From positions 620,001-684,000 of the forward strand of contig OZ017752.1 of assembly GCA_963969365.1 (NCBI GenBank): a stretch of 64,000 nt of DNA, written 5' to 3'. The first letter of the stretch is position 1. Every line of letters starts with the position of its first letter. The notes beneath the pieces were generated by a model that saw only the letters and a list, made by a program, of their open reading frames with translations, ran no database searches and was not told the DNA's origin. Shown piece after piece: positions 34,801 to 61,369 of the stretch. Position numbers and translations under genes: made by a program. The stretch comes from Asterochloris sp. CNOR1 (taxonomy: Eukaryota > Chlorophyta > Trebouxiophyceae > Trebouxiales > Trebouxiaceae).

Positions 34801-36741
34801 ATGCTGGATCGCTTTAAGGCAAAGTGGTATGCTAAGGAGGTGGACACCACATTTGATCCCAGCAGCATAGCTCAGCCAAGTGCAGGCAGGCCAGGTATGC
34901 CTCTGGGCTCTGCAGCTGCTGCCAGAGCTGCATTGAAGCTGGGACCCGTCTCATTGGCGGCCACGCCTCCCCGTCGGCCTGCCATGGCTTGCATCAATTC
35001 ATGCAGGCAATGGTGACCCGCAAAGGTCAGCCAATGCCTCGACCTCAGGCTCAGTGCCAGCCCAAGGTGTGCCCCAGCAGGCACAGGCAGCAGCCACCAA
35101 GGCCTCAGCAGCAGCTAGCGTAGGGGCAGATGCAGCCAAGCAGGCAGCCTCCAAGGCCAAGGGGTGGCTGGGGCGCCAGGGCCTGGGGGATTCCCAGACC
35201 ATCCTTTTCGTCCTCCACTGCTCCCTGATTGGGTTGGGTTTGCTCTTCGCGCAGCCCTTCCTGGGAGGGCTGAAGATGTCAGCCTGGCGCTGGCTGCTGC
35301 AGGTCTCCCTGCTCACTCATGGGTACAAGGTGGGCTCTTGAAATCTTGCTGCCAAGCCGGCAATCAGCACGTCTTGCAAAAAGCAGAGGAGCTAGGAAGC
35401 TGCGCACTTGACGTGACTTAAGTTGGGCTTGGTGGTGCTGCAAGCTGCTGGGGCTTTCAGTATAGATTGGATGTACACCTGCAGCATGCACAGCTTATAC
35501 TAAGGTAGCCAGCATCCCTCCTTAGACTCTTTGCTACGGCAGCTTTGCTGGTCATGTGGTTCACAGACTTGGCGCTGCATGCTCCCCACATGGCAGTCGG
35601 CAGCGCTCAGAGCCAGTCCTGCACCATGCGGCATGTGCACAGCAACAGCACGTGCAGAGCTTGACCGCTCAGCTGCGCTGTACCTGCAGGTGTACCTGCA
35701 AGGGGGTGCACCGCCACTGCGGCCCTTCTCTCTGGTAGTCCTCAAGGACTGGCTGGTCCGCGTCGGCACCACCACCAACTTCCAGTATGCCTTCCTCTCA
35801 ATCATGCTGCTGCCCCTGCGCCCCATGTTTGTGGTGAGTCGCCCTGTACGGCTGAGCTGCCTGGACAGGCACAGTGGCTGCACAGTGGGTGCAGCTCTGT
35901 GCAGTATGTCAGCTGCGCCTGCCAATCTGCCATGCTCGGCTCCTGCAAAGTCAGCTCTGCCCAGCTTCAGACCCCTGCCCGCTATGCTTTGGCCTGTGGC
36001 AAACCCAGCACTGCCAGTGAGCTGCCTCGGTCACCTGCAGGCTGTCATCCCAGTTCTGATTCTGGCAGTCTATCACGCTTCTGCATACTGCGCACGCAAC
36101 TTTGGCCACACCCACCTCTGGCGAAAGTACGGCGTCAAGGCCCATGCCTGGCTCACGTCCCACCAGGTGAGCCCACACAGTGCTCTCCACATTGCTGCCA
36201 CCCATCAGCAGAGCCCTACAGTGTGAGGGTGCTGGCATGCAGAGGCAGGCGCTGCAGGTCAATGCGATCTCAGAAGTGGGCACCGGCATCTTCCTGGTCG
36301 TGCTGCTGGTCACGCCCCAGAGAAACTTCATGACGCTGTTCCTCTATTTCAACTTCCTGCGCATGCGCTACTTCAGCCCAGATGCAGCTGCCTACCATCG
36401 TGAGGTGGGTTGCACTGTGTGTCGGCACATGGAGTCTCAATCCTTCATCGAGAGGCACACAACGAGCTGCTACAGCAGTCAGGAATAGTGAAGATGGTCC
36501 AGTGAAAGCATATAGCACAAGGCATAAGTGGCATGCTTTCATTTTGCGCCATCTGTCGGCTGCTCTGCTGGCGCTTCATCACCTTAGTTGCATTGTCAAA
36601 GCATTGACTGCTGTGCAGGCGTGGGGCATGCTTGACGAAAAGATTCAGCCTGTGGTTCAGCGAATGCCAATTTTGCAGAAGGTCCTGGGATTTGCGCAGC
36701 GTTGGTTCCTTTCTTTGGACCCGCAGAGGCAGACCCGCTGA
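34801..36741 (+). CDS. TMEM33: TMEM33 / POM33 family ER-nuclear envelope protein
   Basis: Multi-spanning membrane protein of the ER and nuclear envelope; yeast POM33 and fission yeast Tts1 help shape ER and distribute nuclear pores. Six exons (34801-34894, 35007-35329, 35690-35833, 36041-36166, 36258-36404, 36619-36741) join in phase to 318 residues. The N-terminal 90 residues are an unusual Ala/Gln/Ser-rich extension starting MLDRFKAKWYAKEVD. Hydrophobic segments follow (ILFVLHCSLIGLGLLFAQPF, FLSIMLLPLRPMFV, VIPVLILAVYHASAY, IFLVVLLVTP). The family signatures are FNFLRMRYFSPDAAAYHR and, near the end, an AWGMLDEKIQPVV plus MPILQKVLGFAQRW block. No other family has this combination. All introns are GT-AG. 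Confidence 0.88.
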
Positions 36742-36947
36742 TGATTATTGCCTGTGCTCAGTGAGCTTGTTACCAAGTAGGGAGGGGCTGGCCCTGCAGG
36801 GTCTTCTCCCAGTGTCAAAGCTTCACAAATTGGATTTGCTCAGTGCCGTTGCCCTGACTCTGATGATGCATGTGAAGCAGTTGTAGTGCGTCATGTAGGT
36901 CTTGAATGCTGCACTGTGATCTCGTGCTGTGTACCTATTCATGTACA

Positions 36948-38769
36948 ATGACCTTGTACACTGCTCAAGTGCCCTCTATTGAGCAGCAGCAGTTCATCTC
37001 ACCAGCTGGGGAGCAGACAAGCATTCGCAGACATCGTGAGCTGGTGCTTCGAGTGGCGGAGGATGCTGTGCAGGTGAGGAGCGTGCTCCATGCAAACCAA
37101 GCTAGGGCCTGCTCTCGGTCACTGAGTGAACTGGTTCTCTTGTAGGCAGCACGCGGTCCTGAGCATGACAAGCCCCCGCCAGATGAAGCACAGCCAGACA
37201 GCAAGTCAGAGAGCAGAAGTGCAGCCCCAGTCACACCTCAGGTTGCGCTTGAAAAGCTGCATGCTGCCAAGGTGAGACGCATGCCACAGCTGGAAGTTCA
37301 TGCTGCAGTGCAAGTGGTTCCCAAGCAGCTGCATGCTCCACAGGGTGAGCTCCAGGTGCTGCTGGACTTCATCCACTTTGCCGGCGAGCAGCAATTCCTG
37401 ACAGTGGCTGCGGCTGAGCAAGCCCAGAGCGAAGTCATGCTGCGCCAGGAGGAACTCTTGAGCTCGCAGAACAAAAGGCAGAGGGGCCAGGTGAATTTGA
37501 GGAGGGACTGGCTGGTGCAGTTTGCCTGCTGCATTGCAGCATGCGATGGCCATGGTACAGCCGGTAGGCATGCCACAAGTCAATGCTCAGCTGGCGATAT
37601 CGCGCTCTGCTGGCGTCATTTGTGACCCATGTGCCCACGGTCTTGTGCCTCAGGTATGCTGACTTTTAAGCTGCAGGATGCAGGTCGCAGGAGGCCTGGC
37701 ACAGCACAGCCTGCTCAGCAGCAGGACGTGGACAGAGCCTTCCACGACCGCCTGACTCAGCTGCGGCAACGCTGGAATGTGCAGCAGGCTGCCACCGGGC
37801 AGTACCATGTGGACCTGGCCATCCCCCTGGGCCCGCAATGGCAGCTGACACGGGGGACGGAGCAGCCGGACTCTTGTGTGGATTTCCTGCAGGTGGCCTG
37901 TGCAAGGTGGTACTGATAGATCAATTGCCTAAGCAGGCCCGATGCTTGTATCCAGTCATATGCGCCCCTTTTAAGTGATTGCAGAGGTGCTGGTGGCGAA
38001 TGATGCTGGCTCTCTGAGTGGCAATGGTGGCTTGCTGCTTAGAATTCCCCTGGCACATGCAGCGCACCACCATAGAACGTGAGGAGGCTAGCAGAAATGA
38101 TGTAAGGTCCTGACAGCCACTGACTGCAGGGCGAAGGTGGAACCCTCACACTGGTCCTGCCGGGCGGCACAGTCATGACTTCTCAGCCTGCACCTGACGA
38201 AACAAAACCTGCACAGCCAGCTGCTGAAAGCTCAGGGCCCATGGATGTGGACTCTGAGTCGGATTCCGAGGAGGAGTCCGAGGCGGATTCTGAGCCAGAC
38301 TCCACCCAAAGAGAGACGCCACTACCGCCAGACCTGGCAAGAGCGTACTTGCTGCTGCTGAGGCGGCAGATGCAACTGGTGTGGCAGATACTGAGGCGGC
38401 GGCTGGAGGCAAAGGCTAGAGCCCTCCCAGAAGGAGAGGGGCTGGCTGGCGCAGCTGAACGGTTCTGCAGGGAGGTGGGGGCCTCTGCTGCATGATCGGT
38501 CATGTATTTCTGGGGTGTGTGCCACCCTGGCAGAAGACAGCTTCCATGAGTACTCCTTTGGTCCGCAGGTGCAGGGAGCTGAGCACCAGCGCTGTGCTGG
38601 CCTGCAGCTCAAGCTGCCTTTGCTGTTCCTCAAGGATGCAACGTCTGGCACAGATGAGAGCTTCTCTCGGTTTGTCCAGCAAGCAGTGCAACAGAAGGCC
38701 GTCCCAGATGCCCATGCAGACATAGATTGGGATGCAGTGTGGCGTGCTTTTCATGGTGCCAGCCAGTAG
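36948..38769 (+). CDS. MED17: Mediator subunit 17-like protein (short)
   Basis: Probable scaffold subunit of the Mediator head module. Seven exons (36948-37073, 37146-37271, 37344-37490, 37540-37653, 37677-37892, 38130-38474, 38569-38769), all phase 0, give 424 residues; MED17 is usually 560-680. Features that fit are LLDFIHFAGEQQFLTVA in the N-terminal third, the RLTQLRQRWNV motif (human RLRQHWKLRK, Arabidopsis RLQRNWKVK), the following beta segment, and the helix RAYLLLLRRQMQLVWQILRR after an acidic Ser/Asp/Glu-rich linker. The last exon has LQLKLPLLFLKD and ends DWDAVWRAFHGASQ. The large middle domain of animal and plant MED17 is missing or very divergent. The name rests on motif order, not overall identity. 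It starts about 200 bases after TMEM33 ends. Confidence 0.6.
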
Positions 38770-39257
38770 TGTTGGGGCCCCACGACTTGACAAGTGCGGT
38801 GCAGGAGGACCAGAGCTTGTTCAGCCCTTCCGAATTCACCACACATAAGGATGTGGACTGAACTACAGAGCTGATTTTAACACTACCTGAAGTGCTGAGC
38901 GCATCTGACAGTCACTGCCTAATCCTAACACCCTCGGTAGTAGCACACCGTTTTGCTGGTATGAGAAGAGTAGGGGATGTTGGTCTGATTCAGCAATTCA
39001 CTTTGTGCCCGTTCACTGTTGCTGTCGGCGAAGGCAGTCAACTTCCGTCAGGAGGAAGGCATGTGCCTCAGTACGATTGACTGGCTGCCGGCCGCTTGAG
39101 GTCACCCTTCCTGTGCCCAAGCTATCTCAGCATGACTGTCTCGGACGGCAGCCGGAAGTGAAAGCTGCAAACAGCGGAGACAGCACAGGCAAGCCTGAGG
39201 CGTGGCTCGTGCACAAGGTCATCTAACAGCCTGTGCCAGCAGCAGCCTGCCAACTGC
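38770..39257. other. Spacer between MED17-like and PHYLLO genes
   Basis: These 488 bases should hold the MED17 3' UTR and the PHYLLO promoter. No additional coding or RNA feature was recognised. Confidence 0.5.
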
Positions 39258-56396
<17,139 letters not shown>

Positions 56397-57564
56397 ACAA
56401 TGTGTATGCGCACCCATACCTTCCCTCAATGAACATCGCTAACATAAACCCAAATGCGAGCTGGAACATGCCCCGCGAATGGCCAGTCCACCAATTCTGT
56501 TGCTAGGGGCCTCAGGCACTGACTCAATGTTTCTGACCCTCTTTCTGAGCTTGCCTAGACTTCTGTGACTTTGATTTGATGCAGCAGTCCACTTGTTCAT
56601 GATCCTCTCTCTCTTCACTGCTCTGGTTAATGTTTCTTTCGCTAATCAAATGAATCATTATTTCCCCTTGCTGCTATGGGGTACTATTATGCTGTGTAGT
56701 TCCTAAGCTACTTCCTAAGGTTTGATGTGCCATTCCTGCTGACACCACGCTGCTGGCAGCTGGTTAGGCTGCAGCTGATGCTGATCTGCGCAGTTGCTCA
56801 GCATAGGGTACACGCTCGATCGCCTGGGTGATGCCCTGGACTGGCATAGCAGACATGCGCCACTATCTCACTCAGAATCCTGCTGAGTTCTGGGATGAGC
56901 GCGTGTTCAGCTGTCTTGGCACCAAATCAGCAGCATACAATGCCATCTGGCCAAGATATGATGCAACACAGCTGATATCCTTATAGTGCACCTGGGCAAT
57001 GGCGCGTAGAGGGCCAGAGCTGCAGCGGCATTCAGTCTCCTATGTCGCAACACTTTCCCTTCTGCTAGCACACTTGTCATCAGGCAACTTGGCTGCTGCA
57101 CATCTGTACCAATGGCATGGCTGAATGTGCATGTTATTGTGCAGTAAAATGGAACTGATGTGCGTGATGCAGGGCTTCACTGAGGATCAAACTGGCCGCT
57201 GCTCTTCTCGATGTGTGATGCTGATTGCAGAAGGCCAGGAGGTGCCAACCTTTTCTCTTATCTGCTTGAGCATCAAAGCAATCAGGAGCTATTGTGGGAC
57301 TGAGCACTCAGTGAGCTGAATAAGTGCCACACAGACAGGCACAGCAGCACAACAGCGGCACCAATTGTTGGAGCAGGTGCAAGTGACGGGGATGACTGGC
57401 GCCCCGCATATCTGAAGTGAGCTGTGCTTGCAGCCCCTTTAGGATCATCCTATACCCATTGCAGCACAAGCTGCACTCCATTCCTGCTATGCCCAGCATT
57501 GTTTCCATACTCTGTCAGGTTATGAACGCTTGAATGTAGCTTCTTGCTCGCAAGAAAGCAAACT
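56397..57564. other. Intergenic region between PHYLLO and tRNA-Arg
   Basis: This 1.17-kb stretch is less GC-rich than the genes around it. Short frames on both strands show no recognisable product. It should include the PHYLLO 3' UTR. No repeat or RNA gene was recognised. Confidence 0.5.
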
Positions 57565-57708
57565 GTTCCACTGGCGCAATGGATAGCGCGTTAGACTTCT
57601 ATTCATTTTCAGGGAGGCATCTAAAGGTTGTGGTTCATTTGAGCTGCCAAATGGGTTCGAGGGGACCAATAAATCCCACAACACCTGAAGGTGTAGGATT
57701 GTGGAATG
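57565..57708 (+). tRNA. tRNA-Arg (anticodon UCU) with four introns
   Basis: Five segments (57565-57601, 57619-57633, 57655-57661, 57674-57679, 57701-57708) together make a 73-nt cloverleaf. The acceptor stem GUUCCAC pairs with GUGGAAU (one G:U), the D stem GCGC with GCGC, the anticodon stem UUAGA with UCUAA, and the T stem GUGGG with CCCAC. The T loop is the canonical UUCGAGU. The anticodon at 57,598-57,600 is UCU. Intron 1 (17 nt) sits at the usual 37/38 site. Introns 2 (about 21 nt, T stem, edges ambiguous by up to 2 nt), 3 (12 nt, T loop 59/60) and 4 (21 nt, 65/66) are at unusual sites. Introns 2 and 4 each contain a 5-bp hairpin. An A box (57,572-57,582) and a T5 Pol III stop support a real gene. 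CCA is not encoded. Confidence 0.85.
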
Positions 57709-57714
57709 GCACAG

Positions 57715-57719
57715 TTTTT
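57715..57719 (+). terminator. RNA polymerase III T5 terminator
   Basis: A run of five T residues begins seven bases after the tRNA discriminator base, the expected position for Pol III termination. Confidence 0.75.
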
Positions 57720-58730
57720 GGGCCACCACCGCCTGTGATCAGATTGTTGCTGGTGGGGGGTGTGCCCGATCTCATGCCTCTCAGCCTGACCTAGGCGCTG
57801 CTGCGTGCTGGGTTCCAGTGTCTGCTTGCGTGTGACGCTGCTGGGCTGTCTGTACCCCTAAAGCCATCTACCTGCCACTACATGCAGGGTCTTTGGCAGA
57901 GCCACTTGCTGGACACCTGAAAGCAGCCACTCTGGTCCTTGCATGTGGCTAGACTGTCAGATCCATCAACTACCCCGCCGATAAAACATCCAGCACTCTG
58001 CCACAGATCCTGTGAAGGCACCAGAATTTTGTTGCTGCTGCTCCCAGCAATGTAGCTTCTGCTGCTGAAGTCCTGTTGGATTCATGGTGTCCGGCCACCT
58101 GCGCAGCCATTTCAATGCATACTGCAGCCCCAGGTAGGGTGCGTGCAGCCACGCATGCCTGTGGTGCCTTGCTTGGCCATGGACGACATGTGCGCACAGA
58201 GGTGTGCACATTGTGAGAGCCATGTCACCATGGCATGAGAATATTGCGGTCAGCTGTTGCAATAGGCTATAATAGCCCTGTCAGCGTGGAGCTGACTGGT
58301 TGCTGTGCCAGGAAGAACCTCCTCCATGTCACAGTCTGAGCCAACATCAGGCCGGTTGCTGTCCTGCATGGACTGTGCTAAAGCCGATCAGCTGCTACCA
58401 TCTGACTTGGCCTTGATGCCTGTCCAGCACTGCGGTCATCAGCGGTGACCTGCGCCTGCTCTTGTATTAGCCTCTTTATGCAGACCTGGCGGGGCATCAA
58501 ACGTGCTGTAGCACTCACTGCAGCCCAAGCTGTAATAGCTGACAACACAATTTGTTGAAGCTCCTTGTGTAAGGCCTTGACGAGGCGTCCAGTGATCTCT
58601 ACATGTCTGACTTGATGGCGTTGTCCTTGCCCTCTAAGTTCTACATGTCTGACTGAGTACACCTGCCAGGGCCAAGGATACTAAATTCAGTAATCTATTA
58701 TTGGCAAGCTGGGCTTGCTGCATAGATATC
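57720..58730. other. Intergenic region upstream of ZMYND12-like gene
   Basis: About 1 kb with no gene recognised. A 14-base direct repeat, CTACATGTCTGACT, occurs at 58,599-58,612 and 58,641-58,654, about 80-130 bases before the next start codon, and could be a paired regulatory site. Confidence 0.5.
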
Positions 58731-61280
58731 ATGAAGGCTCGTGATGTGCCTTTCAATCTGCTCACCCTTGCAAGCGTGCAGCTGCACCAGTTCCACACTG
58801 GTAATGTGAAGGTGGGATTTCCTCAGCTGGATGGGTACAAAAGCCCGCAGTTGGTGCCACAGCACTTTTTGGACGTCAGTAGACAGTACCTGACAGAGCT
58901 CAAGCTGCTGCAGATGTTCTTGGCTGGTGAAATTGCGCAAGAGCTGTTTGAGGAAAACCCCACAGCATTTCTCCAGGTGACTGTGCTCCAACAGACAGCT
59001 GCATGCCTGCAGATACTGCAGCAGTGGACTACGCGAGCTGCAATTGTCATAGGCCTTGCTGGTCATGAGTCTTGCTGGTTATGACAAGTCTGCCCACTGC
59101 CGCAGGAGCTCCGTCAGGGGAGGTATGTCAAGATCAACAGCCAGAATCGTGAGCTGCTGTACACCATCTCAAGGCTGGGCCTGCCAGTGGAGACTCGTGC
59201 CTCCCCAGGAGTTGCTCTGCTGCCCCCTGAGACTGTGGAGCAACTGCTGGCAGACAGGCGTAAGGTGGGAACCAAACAGTCCTGCTTTGAAGCTATCTGC
59301 AGGCTGTCCAGCAGCTCTGTGTCTGCCTGCTGCTGGTGGCAGTGTGCTCTGCTGGCACACAGAGATCCCAGGGGAAGCAGTCCTATCCTTTGCCCACAAC
59401 CGGCTGCTGCATGGATGTTCTTCACACCTGGCCTGTGCTGATTCGCAGCTCGTCAGTTGCTGCAAGACATCTTGCTGGAGGGAGGCACCTGCATCAGCCT
59501 GCTACCTGTATCAGCCTGCTACCTGCTGCAGGGTGAGCTGGTGCAGCCGTTCAAGCTGGCGCTGCTGAAGCTGGCCTCCCAGGAGGCAGCCCACCTGATG
59601 GCTGGAGGGCAGTACGATGCCGCCCTGCCCATTGCACTGGAGGCAGTCAAGCAGGGGCAGGCCCTGTTTCAGCCCCAACCAGCTATCCAGTTGTTTCCCC
59701 TCTACCTGTTGGCTGCGCAGGTGAGATCTGTGTGAGGCTACTTGAGTCTTGTCAGACAGGTTCAGCCCTCCTTCTAGGCCCGACCAGCCATCCAGCTATG
59801 TCTACACTACCTGCTGGCTGCGCAGATAAGGGCTTGTGAGGCGACTGGCTGCACAGGGGCCGAGGTGGATGTGGCGTGGCACCAAGCTGCTGACAAGTTG
59901 ACATTGGCAGACCGTCTTCGTCTTGCAGGCATCTCTTTGCCCCTTCCTAGAACTGTTGTTGAGTGCCCTGGGTTGCACACATTGACTTGTAGTGACACAT
60001 GGGACATCAAACATGGGCAGCAGGAGCATCAAGCAACCAAGCTTGTCGCGCCCCTGCAGGCACAGCTGGGGCTGCGCCGCAGCAAGCAGTGTGAGGACCT
60101 GCTGGGCCTGGCCTCCTGGCTTGCCTTTAACCAGCCGGCCAAGACCACGCACACCATGCGCAGCCAGCTCAGCCGCCTGTATGGACAGCTGTACGCCGTC
60201 ATGGGCAAGTGAGAACCAGCGGGGCAGGCAGCCTGCCTTGCTGCTCCCCTTGCACGTTGCTGCCTTCCTCCTGTTGAGGAGCCTGCACACCCTGACGTAC
60301 CTTGACCCATTGAGGAGGCCGTGAAGCCAAGGCTGCATGAGCTGGTTCTCGCATCTCCTGAGCACTGCGAGTATCAGAGCAAGGTAGTGCAGATCCTCCA
60401 TGAATGCCTGAAGGACCTGCTTGTGTCTGCTCTCGCAGGCACGAGGAGGCGCTTCAGGCCTTTGCGGAGGACGTGTACTACTGCAGCCTGGAGCATGGGC
60501 CTGAGGAAGTGCGCACCAGCCTGGGGTACTACAACCTGGCCAAGGTGTTCCAGGGGGCAGGCAGCATGGACCGGGCATTGGCGTGCACAGATCAGGTGGG
60601 CAAGCCGCAGAGAGGCTTGTTGAGCACTCCTGTGGTTGCCTGGGAAGCAGAACTTTGCTGGGTGGATAACAACCTGGCCCCTGAGCTGCAGCAGGCCCTG
60701 CTGGTGCTTAGCATGTAAAGTGGCTGCAACAGTCTCACCTGGCCAGTGATCTGTGAGTTACAGTGTCGTCTGACTGGCACTGACACACCCTGCGTGTAGG
60801 TGGTCACCATCTGGTTCAATGCCCTCCAGCTGGCAGTCCTGGGCATCCAACATGGCCAGGCCGCCCCTGAGGTAAGATGTGCCCAAACAGGTCGCTGCCT
60901 CACCTTGCATTGTGGTGACTTGTGAGGATCTCCACCTGTGATCCCCTCAGCAGGCCCCCCTGGGCACATTGCAGGATCTTGGCAGCCAGGCTGCTGTCCC
61001 CCAGGAGCTGCCACTGGGACGTTTGCAGCTGGCAGAGGTGATAGATATGTTGGACGACATCTGCAAAATCAGGGCCAGTGCAGCAGGGCCAGAGCACGAA
61101 AGCATTGGCGATGTGCAGCTGGTTGCAGCCCTGGCCTGTGTCTACCTCCATGATGAGCCCAAGGCTGCAGAGCACCTCCAGCAGGCCCGCAGCATTTTCT
61201 CACAGCACAACAGCGGTGGAGCAGCTGCATTGGTTGACATGACGCAAGCAGCAATCAACAGCATTGCTATCACTGCCTGA
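58731..61280 (+). CDS. ZMYND12/p38-like axonemal dynein-associated TPR protein
   Basis: Seven exons (58731-58976, 59106-59264, 59532-59720, 60060-60208, 60439-60595, 60800-60871, 60951-61280) join in phase to 433 residues. The helical-repeat core matches ZMYND12: MAGGQYDAALPIALEAVKQG, then LFPLYLLAAQAQLGL, HEEALQAFAEDVYYCS, GPEEVRTSLGYYNLAKVFQ and a TIWFNALQL helix, in the same order and spacing. ZMYND12 works with TTC29 on inner-arm dyneins of cilia; Chlamydomonas p38, linked to dynein d, is the algal relative. The N-terminal 135 residues (with FHTGNVKVGFPQLDGYKSPQ and LGLPVETRASPGVALLPPE) are unlike the MYND zinc finger of the animal protein, which is absent here. The first ATG of the open frame was taken as start. 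Confidence 0.8.
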
Positions 61281-61369
61281 AAACCCCCCTCTCAAAAGTC
61301 ATTGCTGCGCTGACTCATACTCTCCTATGGAGGTGCAGTGACGGTGGCTGTTGCATAACAACAACTGCC

